A DNA stretch of 61,104 bases, taken from positions 1 through 61,104 of the forward strand of contig JAFZFF010000104.1 in the NCBI GenBank assembly GCA_017556045.1, given 5' to 3'. This stretch comes from Bacteroidaceae bacterium. Lineage in GTDB: Bacteria; Bacteroidota; Bacteroidia; Bacteroidales; Bacteroidaceae. A program made the position numbers and the translations under genes. Below are positions 17,568 to 27,700 of the stretch, one piece after another. The notes beneath the pieces were generated by a model that did no database searches, had not been told where the DNA came from, and saw only the letters and a program-made list of their open reading frames with translations. Numbering within the stretch: position 1 is the stretch's first letter; every line of letters starts with the position of its first letter.

Positions 17568-18278
17568 TTAGTTGTTACATTTTCTATATTTGGGGAACAG
17601 GTCGTAGCTGATGTATGCAATGAGCAGTGAGTAGCTATCCTTGTTCTTCATCCCCTTACTTGCTATCTGGTAGGGATCGTCCAGTATTGTTCCCTCAAGG
17701 CTTGACACATCGAGTCTGTCCGAGGTGGTGAAGCGCATGGCCCACTCTGCACCTACGTTCACTCGGTCTGCCAGCTTATACTTCACACCCATACCCAAGG
17801 GTATGTTGAGCGCAAAGACGTGCTCCGCAGGCTTCGGCGCATAGGTGATACCTGCACCAGCCAGTACATAAGGTGTCAGTCTGCGGCTGTCCTTGTATCC
17901 TGCTCCTGAGCCATAGGCAAAGAAGTTGTACTCAAACTGACCGCCAAGCTCCATCACCGTACGGCTGAATGTAGCCTCTCCATTGGGAAACTTATTATCG
18001 CTACCCAGAGTGCTACCCTGTAGCTTACCTACTGCAAAGTCACCCTTCACCACCATACGCGGATTGAGGTTGTATCGAGCCAGTATGCCTCCTGTCATAG
18101 CGGCATCCTTCAGAGGTGCCGAGAAGTTGGCATCACCCATATAGAAGCAGCCTCCTGCTATGGCACCCAGCTCCATCTTATACTCCAGTTCCTGAGCTGA
18201 AATCACACACGGCATCACCAGCAGCAATATTGCCGCTGCCACCTTAGCGATGATATGTTGTCGTGTCTGATACATCAT
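17568..18278 (-). CDS. Outer-membrane beta-barrel protein (DUF6089-like)
   Basis: 236 residues from the ATG at 18278. A signal peptide ends near ISAQ. The mature part alternates hydrophobic and polar residues with barrel-like strands and the Bacteroidetes pattern LEYKMELGAIAGGCFYMGD, VLAGAGITYAP and NVGAEWAMRFTTSD. Genes of this kind typically precede uppS-bamA in Bacteroidetes. It is probably an envelope protein of about eight strands without known function. It ends 4 nt before uppS and begins 15 nt after the preceding gene. Confidence 0.75.
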   Translation of the reverse strand: MMYQTRQHIIAKVAAAILLLVMPCVISAQELEYKMELGAIAGGCFYMGDANFSAPLKDAAMTGGILARYNLNPRMVVKGDFAVGKLQGSTLGSDNKFPNGEATFSRTVMELGGQFEYNFFAYGSGAGYKDSRRLTPYVLAGAGITYAPKPAEHVFALNIPLGMGVKYKLADRVNVGAEWAMRFTTSDRLDVSSLEGTILDDPYQIASKGMKNKDSYSLLIAYISYDLFPKYRKCNN

Positions 18279-18293
18279 GTCTCTACTTGTCAA

Positions 18294-19664
18294 TTACCAA
18301 ATGTCTATTCCGCTCCAAGTACCGCGCCATACCTCACCCGAAGTGCCCCAAAGCATCCATACGCGATTGTGAGCATCTACTACTGTGGTGAAGTTGCTGT
18401 CGCGACCCTCAAAGGCCTTTGCCAAACTGAATGCATAGTCGCGCACTCTCCATGTCACGCCATTGTCGCGAGACTCATAGCACGCATCGAAGGCTTCGGT
18501 AGGTACCAAGCGGTTGCCAAGGCTCTTGCCACCGAAGGCATACATCTTGCCATGGTAGCTGATGACAGCCAGGTTCTCCAAGTTGGGACATCCGTAGCGG
18601 TTTGTACCCATGGGAACCACCTCTGCCCACTCTTGCTCGGTCGAGATCTTGCTCCATACCTGAACACATGTGTCGGCCAACTGCTTGGCAGAGCCGATGA
18701 CGATAGTGCGGTGTATATTGGGGTTGGTACGCAGAGCTTCGCTGAAGTAAGCAATGCGCTTGTCGATGCCATTTCCTGCGTTTTGATCGTAGTTATTCCA
18801 CTCCAGCATATCTGCAGAGTATGCAAAGGTGTTATCCTTGATACCCCACACGGTAGAAGTCGCCTCTGATGTTACAGCCAGCAAGCATGTGAGGCCGCTG
18901 GTCGCTGTAGCCTCCCACTGCATACCATTCTCAGAGCGATACAAGGTACCCTCAGCAAGCACGTAGAACGCATCCTCAAAGAGCGTTACCGAAGAGGCAT
19001 CAGCTACGCCCTCTACTCCACTCCACTCCACGGGAGACTGCCACTGTGCGCCATCCTCCACAGAGGTAGAGGTGGTGTAATACTTACCCTCAGCATCCTG
19101 TCCGAAGAGATATACCTGCTCGTCCTTGATGAGAGCCTTCAGATTGGTTGAGAGTTCTGCAGGGAGAGCTGCACCCTCAATCTGCTCCCAATGTGTAGCG
19201 TAGGGATCAGTCTTGTATACGTTGAGTGTGATGAGGTAGTCGCGCGAAAATTTCTCATCATTAGACACGACAGTAAACTTCACCGGCTCGGTGAAATCGA
19301 TAGAATCTGCAGCACTATAGCCTGTCTTCTCCCCATCCTTGTAGTAGAACACATAGCCATCAGCCTCCAGCTTAGTCACCACATGGGTCACATCAGTGCC
19401 ATACGAGATGGGGCTTGCGTTGTACACCTGTCCGTTGATATGGTCAATGGTGAAGGGTATGCTGCTCGCATCCATGATGGTGGTATAGGTAGAGTCCTTA
19501 CCGCTCTCCAATGTGATGGTGTGGCGTGTCTTCAGGTCATTGATGCTGAATGAGATGAGCGCCACGGTAGAGGTCAGCTCAGTCTCTTCGGCCTCGGGCA
19601 GACATGAGGTGAAACACAATCCGATGATTATCGGGCAGATAAGGCTGATTACAGTTCTTTTCAT
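18294..19664 (-). CDS. Lipoprotein, DUF6242-like
   Basis: 456 residues from the ATG at 19664. The signal peptide ends in a lipobox (IGLCFTSC), so it is likely lipidated. The N-terminal 160 residues include two Ig-like strands (ISFSINDLKTRHTITL, FSRDYLITLNVYKTD). The rest contains repeated Kelch-like or propeller blades (VYLFGQDAEGKYY, FYVLAEGTLYRSENGMQWEA, MYAFGGKSLGN, CYESRDNGVTWRV). It heads the minus-strand envelope cluster and is followed by the DUF6089-like gene. Its function is unknown. Confidence 0.65.
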   Translation of the reverse strand: MKRTVISLICPIIIGLCFTSCLPEAEETELTSTVALISFSINDLKTRHTITLESGKDSTYTTIMDASSIPFTIDHINGQVYNASPISYGTDVTHVVTKLEADGYVFYYKDGEKTGYSAADSIDFTEPVKFTVVSNDEKFSRDYLITLNVYKTDPYATHWEQIEGAALPAELSTNLKALIKDEQVYLFGQDAEGKYYTTSTSVEDGAQWQSPVEWSGVEGVADASSVTLFEDAFYVLAEGTLYRSENGMQWEATATSGLTCLLAVTSEATSTVWGIKDNTFAYSADMLEWNNYDQNAGNGIDKRIAYFSEALRTNPNIHRTIVIGSAKQLADTCVQVWSKISTEQEWAEVVPMGTNRYGCPNLENLAVISYHGKMYAFGGKSLGNRLVPTEAFDACYESRDNGVTWRVRDYAFSLAKAFEGRDSNFTTVVDAHNRVWMLWGTSGEVWRGTWSGIDIW

Positions 19665-19695
19665 TGTATTTGGGGTATATAATACATTCAAACTG

Positions 19696-19703
19696 CAAAA
19701 TTA
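19696..19703 (-). promoter_or_regulatory. -7 box of the envelope cluster
   Basis: TAATTTTG on the minus strand, about 32 nt before the first start codon of the cluster (19664). No good -33 is seen at the expected spacing. Confidence 0.4.
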
Positions 19704-19773
19704 ACAACAATTTTCGGCTTCTCCTCTACAAAAAATGTTGTTTTATATTAAAAGATGAGTAAAAATGCGATTT

Positions 19774-20823
19774 TTATGCTAAAAAGTGCTCAATCTGATG
19801 CCCAAAGCTCTCGAGAGTTTCCTTTTTTTGCCAATTCGTGATTTCGGGAGCTTTTACTCCATCTCCCAACATTATCGGTGCCCACTCTATGTAGGCCTCA
19901 TCCCATAATCCAGCGTCGATGAAGCGCTGCAAAGTCTGCGACCCACCCTCTACAAGCAGTCGCTGCACCTTATTCTTGTAGAGATATTCGGCAATCTGCG
20001 CCAAGACGTCACCCTCAAAGTCTACCACCACCTGTTCTACCTTATCGAGACCCTCAAAATCTCTCAAAACTTCGGTGAAAACGGTGGTTTTTGACGTATT
20101 ATCAAATAATCTGAGCCCCTTATCCAGCATTCCTTTACGGTCTATAACCAGGCGCAAAGGACTCTTCCCTGGCCATAGTCGAGTAGTAAGTGAAGGATTA
20201 TCGAGCACTGCTGTTCGGCGTCCTACAAGGATGGCATCACTCAGCGCTCTCAGGCGATGCACACGCAATGCCGACTCCTCGGTCGAGAACTTCACGGGCT
20301 CATGCGCCTCGCCCTCCTCGCGCAGAGCATCAATGTAGCCATCAGTCGACTGTGCCCACTTGAGCGTGATGTAAGGACGCTGCTTGCTGTGATAGGTAAA
20401 GAAGGCGCGGTTCAACTCCCGACACTCCTGCTCCAGTACACCGATAGTCACCTCTATGCCAGCCGCACGGAGTTTCTGTATGCCCTTGCCATCGACCTCT
20501 GCATAGCTATCGCGACATCCTATGACCACATGCGGAATACCCTTACTTACAATAAGATCGGCACACGGGGGTGTCTTACCATAGTGTGCACATGGTTCCA
20601 GGCTTACGTACATGGTAGACTCGCGCAGTAGGCGCTCATCCTCTACGGCAGCAATGGCATTCACCTCTGCATGCGGCCCACCACATTGACGATGATAGCC
20701 CTCACCGATGATAGTACCATTATGCACGATGACCGCTCCTACCATCGGGTTAGGAGCTGCTCCTGCTCGTCCACATGCTGCCAGCTGTAGGCAGCGTGCC
20801 ATGTAGCGTTCGTCTATAGTCAT
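19774..20823 (-). CDS. ribD: Bifunctional riboflavin biosynthesis deaminase/reductase
   Basis: 349 residues from the ATG at 20823 (MTIDERYMARCLQLA). The frame further upstream runs through the neighbour's terminator. The N-terminal deaminase has the zinc ligands His51 (HAEVNA) and Cys78/Cys87 (EPCAHYGKTPPCAD). The C-terminal reductase begins near residue 145 (YITLKWAQSTDGYID) and includes VEGGSQTLQRFID. It catalyses two steps of riboflavin synthesis. No FMN riboswitch is visible in the short upstream gap. Confidence 0.94.
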   Translation of the reverse strand: MTIDERYMARCLQLAACGRAGAAPNPMVGAVIVHNGTIIGEGYHRQCGGPHAEVNAIAAVEDERLLRESTMYVSLEPCAHYGKTPPCADLIVSKGIPHVVIGCRDSYAEVDGKGIQKLRAAGIEVTIGVLEQECRELNRAFFTYHSKQRPYITLKWAQSTDGYIDALREEGEAHEPVKFSTEESALRVHRLRALSDAILVGRRTAVLDNPSLTTRLWPGKSPLRLVIDRKGMLDKGLRLFDNTSKTTVFTEVLRDFEGLDKVEQVVVDFEGDVLAQIAEYLYKNKVQRLLVEGGSQTLQRFIDAGLWDEAYIEWAPIMLGDGVKAPEITNWQKKETLESFGHQIEHFLA

Positions 20824-20843
20824 AGCGATTGTCTCTTTTACAA

Positions 20844-20879
20844 ATAAGCCCACCAACACATTCATGCTGGTGGGCTTAT
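20844..20879 (-). terminator. Terminator of the GH97 gene
   Basis: Perfect 12-bp stem (ATAAGCCCACCA with TGGTGGGCTTAT) around a 12-nt loop. It sits 15 nt past the GH97 stop codon and just before the ribD start codon. Confidence 0.8.
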
Positions 20880-20893
20880 CTTTTATTGCTTAA

Positions 20894-22840
20894 TTACTGA
20901 TTGATCACTGCTGCAAATCCACCGTTGCGAGCCATCTTGATCATGAGCTTATCGCCCTTCTTCACTGTGGTCTTCTCAACGCGGTAGTCCATAGCCATGC
21001 GATTAGCGTTCACACCATCCACGAATGAGGTCATCTTCAACTCCTTACCCTCGGGAAGAATGTCGAGAGACACCTCGATCTCGCGCTTGTTGTCATTGGT
21101 GATACCACCGATAAACCACTGGTCACCCTTACGCTTAGCCATTACGATATATTGTCCAGCCTCAGCAGCCAATACGCGAGTCTCATCCCAGTTCACAGGA
21201 ACGCTGGTGATGTAGTCGCGGCAGTCAGGCCACTCGTCATAACGGCAGGGATTATCCATCAACATCTGTATGTGGCTCTCGAAGAGAACGAAAGCAGCCA
21301 AGTTATAAGCCTTGGTACCTACACCAGAGCAGAAGGGACGGTTACCATGATGATACTCGGGCTGGTAGCAGATCATAGGACCAGGAGTGTAGTCCATAGG
21401 ACCTACAGCTGCACGGATGAAGGGAATCCAGATACTATTGCTGGGACGGCAAGCACCGTTGAACTCCATACCACGTACACCCTCATAGGTCAACACGTTG
21501 GGGTAGCGATACTCCAAGCCACTGGGGTGGAATGCTCCGTGGAAGTCGATCATGATATGATGCTCAGCAGCCTCCTTAGCCACACGGTCATAGTAGTCTA
21601 CCATCCACTGGTCCTGACGGTCCATGAAGTCAATCTTGGTACCTACGATGCCCCACTCCTCGAATGTCTTGAAGAGATCCATGTTGTGCTCTACAGTGAG
21701 CCAAGGCAACCATACCCAGATACCTACGTTCTTAGACTTAGCGTAACGGATGAGTTCAGGAAGGTTCACCTTGGGGTTTGTGCGGTAGGGGTCGCGGGTG
21801 TCGAGTGCCCAACCCTCGTCCATGATAAGATAGGGGATTCCGTTGCGTGAAGCGAAGTCTACGAAGTACTTGTAGGTCTCAAGGTTGATGCCACCTTCGA
21901 AGGTCACGTCAGGACCATAGGGGATACCATTGAGCCAGTCCCAACAGGTCTGACCAGGCTTAATCCATGAGGTATCATCAATCTGGCACTTCTGAGCCAA
22001 ACGTACGGGCATAGTGTTCTCAGCCAAACGACCATCCTCCTGAGTGATAAGCATATAACGCCAGGGGAAGGTACGTGTACCGTTTGTCTTAGCGATATAG
22101 TCTGCCTCCTTCAAGATGCGGTGGCTGCGGTCGCCATGATCCTCATATTCAATAGGAGTCTTGGGTTGGATAGCTGAGAGAGAGTTGTCTGCGTTACCCT
22201 TAAGGAAGAGACCTGGGTAGCTCACGAGGTCAAACTCGCTCAACAAGATCTTCTGGTTTTTACCCATGATGAGCACGGGGAGCTCGGTCATGCGATCCTC
22301 TTTCTTCCACTGACTACTCTTCACTACTGAATAATTTTCCTCACAGCCAGTTTTGAAGCCACCGGGCTGCTGTAATACGAGGTCACACTCCTCAGCCAAC
22401 TGGATGATAGTATTCTCCTCCATCACCTCGATTTCGCCAGGGAGTGAAGTCTTCATGCGGAAAGCCACACCATCATCGTAGAGGCGGAACTCTACAGCAT
22501 AGCCACCCTTCATATCTAAAGTCAGCAAAGTATAATTGTTTTCTACTTGACTATACTTCAAGGGGAACAGGGGAGTGATTGTCTCCTTCACGGTACGAAC
22601 ACTCTTCTTCTTCAATACAGGATTTGCACCCAATGTCTTGTCGCTCAACTGCATACCGATAACACTCTGCTTCAGCAGTGTTTCACCATGACTTACTACG
22701 TCGTAGTAGATGCGGTCTGAGAGCGTCACACTCACACTTGTCTGTCCATCAGGACTCTGAGCCTTTACCACCTTCTGAGCATAGCTAGAAAGACAAGCTA
22801 CGGTCATCAGCATGAAGGCAAAAAATCTTGTTGTTTTCAT
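20894..22840 (-). CDS. Glycoside hydrolase family 97 (alpha-glycosidase)
   Basis: 648 residues with a signal peptide (1-21, ending YAQ). An N-terminal beta-sandwich (about 25-280) precedes a (beta/alpha)8 barrel (about 285-560) and a C-terminal beta domain. Family blocks include TCWDWLNGIPYGPDV, YLIMDEGWALDTRDP, TKIDFMDRQDQ, MIDFHGAFHPSGLEYRYPN and TYEGVRGMEFN. The Asp in KIDFMD suggests the retaining subgroup of GH97, as opposed to SusB-like inverting enzymes. That reading is tentative. It probably acts in the periplasm on alpha-linked oligosaccharides. No susC/susD genes adjoin it, so it is a stand-alone gene. Confidence 0.92.
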   Translation of the reverse strand: MKTTRFFAFMLMTVACLSSYAQKVVKAQSPDGQTSVSVTLSDRIYYDVVSHGETLLKQSVIGMQLSDKTLGANPVLKKKSVRTVKETITPLFPLKYSQVENNYTLLTLDMKGGYAVEFRLYDDGVAFRMKTSLPGEIEVMEENTIIQLAEECDLVLQQPGGFKTGCEENYSVVKSSQWKKEDRMTELPVLIMGKNQKILLSEFDLVSYPGLFLKGNADNSLSAIQPKTPIEYEDHGDRSHRILKEADYIAKTNGTRTFPWRYMLITQEDGRLAENTMPVRLAQKCQIDDTSWIKPGQTCWDWLNGIPYGPDVTFEGGINLETYKYFVDFASRNGIPYLIMDEGWALDTRDPYRTNPKVNLPELIRYAKSKNVGIWVWLPWLTVEHNMDLFKTFEEWGIVGTKIDFMDRQDQWMVDYYDRVAKEAAEHHIMIDFHGAFHPSGLEYRYPNVLTYEGVRGMEFNGACRPSNSIWIPFIRAAVGPMDYTPGPMICYQPEYHHGNRPFCSGVGTKAYNLAAFVLFESHIQMLMDNPCRYDEWPDCRDYITSVPVNWDETRVLAAEAGQYIVMAKRKGDQWFIGGITNDNKREIEVSLDILPEGKELKMTSFVDGVNANRMAMDYRVEKTTVKKGDKLMIKMARNGGFAAVINQ

Positions 22841-22895
22841 TGTAGATAATTTGTTGTGTTATAAAAATATGTTTGTTCCAAGGGCATTATAGACG

Positions 22896-22926
22896 CAAAA
22901 GTACTATTTATTTTCGTCAACCACAA
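22896..22926 (-). promoter_or_regulatory. GH97 gene promoter
   Basis: TTG (22924-22926), 20 nt, TACTTTTG (22896-22903) on the minus strand, about 55 nt before the start codon. Confidence 0.65.
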
Positions 22927-23001
22927 CCTTTCCTCCAAGAAATTCCGTTAACAATGTTAAAATCCCCTAAACGATGTACACCTAATACAGCATATTATTC
23001 C

Positions 23002-23067
23002 TACCAGATGATACCAGTTTCATTCCAGATGATACCAGTTTCCTACCAGATGATACCAGTTTCATTC
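23002..23067 (+). repeat. 21-nt tandem repeat, three copies
   Basis: CCAGATGATACCAGTTTC starts at 23004, 23025 and 23046, exactly 21 nt apart. The separators alternate between ATT and CTA. It lies between the GH97 promoter and the next gene's terminator. Confidence 0.85.
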
Positions 23068-23088
23068 GGAATGGTGTTTGGCAAAACA

Positions 23089-23120
23089 AAAAAGGATAGC
23101 GCTGGCTATCCTTTTTGTCT
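23089..23120 (-). terminator. Terminator of the DUF2795 gene
   Basis: Perfect 12-bp stem AAAAAGGATAGC/GCTATCCTTTTT with a 4-nt loop. It has T-runs on both strands and lies about 25 nt past the stop codon at 23143. Confidence 0.85.
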
Positions 23121-23142
23121 TATTCGTTAAGTTGTAATCGGC

Positions 23143-23364
23143 TTAGTACTCCTCTTCATCAAAGAAAAAGTCTTCCTTGCTGGGATAGTCGGGCCAAATA
23201 TCTTCGATACTCTCGTAGATCTCGCCTTCGTCCTCAATCTCCTGAAGGTTCTCAATAACCTCGAGCGGAGCTCCTGAACGAATAGCATAGTCAATCAACT
23301 CTTCTTTGGTTGCGGGCCAAGGTGCATCTTCAAGCTTTGATGCCAATTCAAGTGTCCAATACAT
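23143..23364 (-). CDS. DUF2795-type small acidic protein
   Basis: 73 residues. It begins MYWTLELASKLEDAPWPAT and ends in a very acidic tail (DFFFDEEEY). The block KEELIDYAIRSGAPLEVIEN matches a family conserved across Bacteroidetes and annotated DUF2795. Its function is unknown. The high conservation of this short sequence and its own terminator argue that it is expressed as a single gene. The compact, very acidic composition would fit a protein- or nucleic-acid-interacting factor, but nothing in the sequence shows that. Confidence 0.85.
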   Translation of the reverse strand: MYWTLELASKLEDAPWPATKEELIDYAIRSGAPLEVIENLQEIEDEGEIYESIEDIWPDYPSKEDFFFDEEEY

Positions 23365-23427
23365 ATTATGTTCCTCCTTATTTTTACCTGTTTTTTATAA
23401 TGAGGTGCAAAAGTATAACTTTTTTCT

Positions 23428-23988
23428 TCAAGTACAACTTTTCTGCCAAGAAATTTCAGTGATTCCGCTCTTTTTGTTGATGAGGAGAGCCAACACAAAG
23501 AAGAAATCGGAGAGTCTGTTTACAAATGCCAGCACCGCGGGACTAAGGGGTGACTCATCGGAAAGTGCTGTTATATAGCGTTCTGCACGGCGACAGACGG
23601 TGCGACATACATGACACTGGGCTGCGGCCATGGTACCTCCGGGAAGAATGAATGAACGCAGCGGTTCGAGTTGATGGTCGAGAGCGTCGATGAGTTGCTC
23701 AAGTTGCTCGACACAAGCCTCAGAGATAGTGTAGGGAGCAGGAGCATCGTCCTCGCAGGGCATAGCGAGATGAGTGCCTATCTCAAACAAACACGACTGG
23801 AGAAACTGAGTAGGAAACTCCACATCGATACCCTCGAGCATGGCTGCTAAGAGCCCCACATGAGAGTTGAGCTCATCGATGGTACCATAACTCTCGAGGC
23901 GCAGACAACACTTCTTGACACGCTGTCCTCCAATGAGTGAGGTGGTGCCGGTATCACCACCGCGGGTGTATATCTTGCTTTTTTTCAT
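23428..23988 (-). CDS. Cob(I)yrinic acid a,c-diamide adenosyltransferase (PduO type)
   Basis: 186 residues from the ATG at 23988 (MKKSKIYTRGGDTGTTSL). The ATP-binding loop TRGGDTGTTSLIGG, the segment GTIDELNSHVG, and FILPGGTMAAAQCHVCRTVCRRAER with the key arginines are present. It transfers the adenosyl group of ATP to cob(I)alamin to make coenzyme B12. Its start codon overlaps the stop codon of the methyltransferase gene by 4 nt (ATGA). No cobalamin riboswitch is visible upstream of the pair. Confidence 0.93.
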   Translation of the reverse strand: MKKSKIYTRGGDTGTTSLIGGQRVKKCCLRLESYGTIDELNSHVGLLAAMLEGIDVEFPTQFLQSCLFEIGTHLAMPCEDDAPAPYTISEACVEQLEQLIDALDHQLEPLRSFILPGGTMAAAQCHVCRTVCRRAERYITALSDESPLSPAVLAFVNRLSDFFFVLALLINKKSGITEISWQKSCT

Positions 23989-24668
23989 AGTCTGCGTAAG
24001 AATCGTCTCTTTTTGATATTTATCCAATAAGTATCTTTGTATCTCGACTTGTCGAAGAAGATTAGTCCTATAGTGCCTAAATCGTAGCAGACGCCCGTAA
24101 GAGGACTCTCCTTCAGGTTGCGCCACCAGGTACGCTTAGCAGCATTATCGCGAATGCCATCGATGATGAAGAGGCTCTTGTCGCATACATGAGACAGCGC
24201 AATCTCCACTACTTCGCGATAGTGAGGAGTGTGGGCCACATGTAGACACTCGATGGAGCCAATACGCTGTAGCTCTTCGCTAAAAAGCGCCATTTCATCG
24301 CCTTTTCGTAGGGTGAGGTGCGAAGGGATAGGGAGTACACTCATGCTCTCCGCGCCGATAGCCACACAATGTCCCATAGGGCGAGCCAGCGCCATGGAGC
24401 AGGCAGCAAGACCTGTACGTGTACCAACCTCGACAATCACCTCGGGATGTACATAGTCGGTCACCCTAAATAGCAGGCGATATACCTCCTCACCATAAAG
24501 CGAGATATCGGGGCATGAGGCCTTGGCAGCTTGGTAGAGCTGATGTAACTCGGCATAGGCATAGTAGGGTGATTGTCCGCGCAGCACATGCCGCACGAAG
24601 AAGAAGTCATTGGGGCTCTGCACCCCATATCCGTGTGAATTGCGCTTTCGGCGAATCCATCTATTCAT
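23985..24668 (-). CDS. Class I SAM-dependent methyltransferase-like protein
   Basis: 227 residues from the ATG at 24668 (MNRWIRRKRNSHGYGVQSP). A glycine-rich motif VIVEVGTRTGLAACSMALA (near residue 83) and a following beta-strand fit the SAM-binding Rossmann fold. LFIIDGIRDNAAKRTWW near the end resembles the acidic region of O-methyltransferases. The opening HGYGVQSPNDFFFVRHVL is common in Bacteroidetes members of this group. The substrate is unknown. It is translationally coupled to the adenosyltransferase downstream. Confidence 0.7.
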   Translation of the reverse strand: MNRWIRRKRNSHGYGVQSPNDFFFVRHVLRGQSPYYAYAELHQLYQAAKASCPDISLYGEEVYRLLFRVTDYVHPEVIVEVGTRTGLAACSMALARPMGHCVAIGAESMSVLPIPSHLTLRKGDEMALFSEELQRIGSIECLHVAHTPHYREVVEIALSHVCDKSLFIIDGIRDNAAKRTWWRNLKESPLTGVCYDLGTIGLIFFDKSRYKDTYWINIKKRRFLRRL

Positions 24669-24693
24669 TGCTCTATACCCTTTTTCTTGTCGA

Positions 24694-24751
24694 CAAAAGT
24701 AACAAAAAAGGGCGAATATACCCACATGATGGAAAAAAAGATGTACTTTTG
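24694..24751. promoter_or_regulatory. Divergent -7 boxes for the methyltransferase and TPR operons
   Basis: TACTTTTG on the minus strand (24694-24701) and TACTTTTG on the plus strand (24744-24751), each 25-35 nt before a start codon. The -33 elements are weak. Confidence 0.5.
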
Positions 24752-24784
24752 TAGTCATATTTATAAACAAACAATCAATTAGTA

Positions 24785-27700
24785 GTGAAAAAGTACGTTA
24801 TATTATCACTGATGTGCGCCGTGCTATCTGTGCAGGCACAGAACATGGGCGCAGCGAGCGATCATGCCAACCTTGACATACAGGAGCAACAATTGCGAAA
24901 GGCGCAGCTGCTATACAATGAGCAGAGCTATAGCATAGCCAAGGAGTTGCTAGAGGATATCACTAAAGGACAATGCACTGATATACAGCGTCGCGAGGCT
25001 GCAGCACTACTCGCAGTCATCGCCTATAAGCAAGATGCTGCCAAGGCCGAGGAGACTATTGCTGAGTATCTGCGCGTGTACCCCGATGCTCCAGATCTGA
25101 ACCGCATGAAAGCATTGATGCTGCTGAGCAGTTATGCTCAGCAAGACTATGCTGCTGTGATGGAGGGCATGAGCGAGGTAGACCCCGACCAACTCAACGC
25201 TGAGGAGCGCGATGCGCTGATATTGGCTTATGCACTGTCGCTCATGGAAGAGGAGCGCTATGAGGATGCAGCCGCACAGCTTTGTATACTGGGACTGATA
25301 AGCGATAAGTACAATGATGAGGTGACCTTCTACACCGCATATACTCACTACATCGCCAAGCGATATGATGAAGCTGAGGCAGGCTTCGAGAAGAGCAGTA
25401 AGGTGGCAGAGTTTCATCAACAGGCACGCTACTATCTCGCTGAGATAGCTTTAGCAACGAAGGAGTATGCCGAGGCTGAAGCACTTGCAGTAGCCTATCT
25501 CGATGAGTTCGCTCAGGACGAGCGATTGTCCATTGAGATGAAGCGTATACAGGGTGAGGCACTTTATGCTCAGCAGCGCCATCTGCAGGCTGCTATCGTA
25601 TTGGAGGAGTATCTGGCAGCTGCCGATGCACCCAAGCGCGAAGCTCTGTATCAGCTGGGTATGGCACACTTCAACTCTGGTGAATACCTACGTGCACCAG
25701 AGGTGCTCGGTATGGTGTGTGATGGCGACGATATGATGACACAGAATGCTCAGCTACACTCGGGTCTCTCGTACCTCAAGTTGGGCGACAAGAACAAGGC
25801 TCGCCTCTGTTTCCAGCAGGCAGCAGCGATGACTGCCGACGCAAAAGCACGTGAGAATGCCATGTATAACTACACAGTATGTGTACACGAGACCTCATAC
25901 ACAGGCTTTGGCGAGTCGGTAAATGTATTGGAGCGTTTCCTCAATGAGTTTCCCTCATCGGCATATGCCGACCAGGTCAATAGCCACCTCGTGGAGACCT
26001 ATATGAACACAAAGAACTACGATGCAGCGCTGCTCTCTATCGCTAAGATAAAGCATCCCAGCAACATCATCTTGGAGGCTAAGCAGAAACTGCTCTACAA
26101 GGCAGGCTCTGAGGCTTTTGCCAATGGTAATACGAGCAAAGCTATCGCAAAGTTCAACGAGTCACTTAGTGTAGGCGACTACGACCGTCAGACATGTGCC
26201 GACGCCCTCTTCTGGCGCGGAGAGGCATACTATCGCCAAGGCGATTATCGCCAGGCAAGCAAGGACTACGCGCAATACCTAAGCCTCACCACAGACCGCA
26301 AGGGACTCACCTATGCGCTGGCACTCTACGGATTGGGCTATGCGCAGTTTGTGCAGACCAACTATCAGGAAGCATTCCGCAGATTCACACAAATGCAGCA
26401 GGCTAATGCCGCCACATCGGGTGTGGTGGACAAAACCACCCTTGCCGACGCGCAGATGCGTATCGGTGACTGCTACTTCCAGGCACGCCAGTACACCGCT
26501 GCCGAGAATGCGTATGACAAGTCGGTGAGCATCGACCCCGCGATAGCAGACTATGCCATCTACCAAAAGGGGTTCGCACAGGGCCTCTCAGGACGCTACA
26601 CCGACAAGATAGGTACGCTCACCTACCTCGTAGAGAGCTACCCCACCTCAGACTATCTCGACGACGCACTCTATGAGAAGGGCCGCGCCTACGTGCAGCT
26701 CGACAAAGGTAACCAGGCCGTACAGGTGTTTGAGCAGTTGGTCAACAGATTCCCCCAGAGCCAGTATGCCCCAAAGGCAGGTAATGAGATAGCGCTCATC
26801 TACTATCAGAACAATGAGATACGAGCTGCCATCAATGCCTATAAGAAGGTAATCACAGATTACCCCGGCAGCGAGCAAGCCAACGTGGCAATGCGCGATC
26901 TCAAGAACCTCTATGTAGAGGAGAATATGGTGGACAGCTACGTAGAGTTTGCCTCTAAGGCTGGTGGCTTGGTGACTATCGACGTCAGCGAACACGACTC
27001 GCTCACCTATCAGGCAGCTAAGCTGGCCTACGCGAGAGGCGATGAAAAGGTAGCTGCCGATGGCTTCAATAAGTATCTGGAGCAGTTTGCCAAGGGTGCG
27101 TATGTCATCGATGCACGTTACTATCTGGGCTGCATCTACTACAAGCGCAACGACTATAACCAAGCACGTGGTCATCTGCAATATGTAGCTGGTCACCGCA
27201 GCAGCAAGTATTGTGAGGAGGCTACACGCATGGCGGCAGACATGGCATACAATCATCGCGATTATGCCTCGGCACTCAACTCATACGGCGACCTCATAGG
27301 ACTTACTAATAACCCCTCGACAAAGCTGCACGCACAGACACATCGTCTGCGCGCAGCACAGGCATTGGGCAAGCTCGACATCATCACCACAGAGACGGCT
27401 GCAGTATTGACCAACAGTAAGTTGGCTCCCGAGACTGCCAACGAGCTTCGCTACTATCGCGCTAAGGCCTACTTGACGCAGAAGAAGAACGAGGCTGCCA
27501 TCGATGACTTAAAAAAACTCGCCAACGACACTCGTAACGTGTATGGTGCTGAGGGCAAGTACCTGCTCGGACAGCTCTACTACGACACACGCCAGTATGA
27601 CAAGGCAGAGCAAGAAGTACTCGACTATATCAGCGTCAGCACACCCCATAGCTACTGGTTAGCACGCAGTTTCATCCTCCTCTCAGATGTATATATGAAG

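Noticed and set aside
20824-20893. FMN riboswitch before ribD
   Set aside because: The gap is about 70 nt and almost fully occupied by the GH97 terminator hairpin.
22873-23130. 85-codon plus-strand frame with QMIPVS repeats
   Set aside because: The repeats come from the 21-nt DNA tandem repeat. The frame runs through the GH97 promoter and into a terminator stem.
24669-24784. Cobalamin riboswitch before the methyltransferase/adenosyltransferase pair
   Set aside because: The gap is only about 115 nt and shows no B12-box-like sequence. It is filled by divergent -7 boxes.
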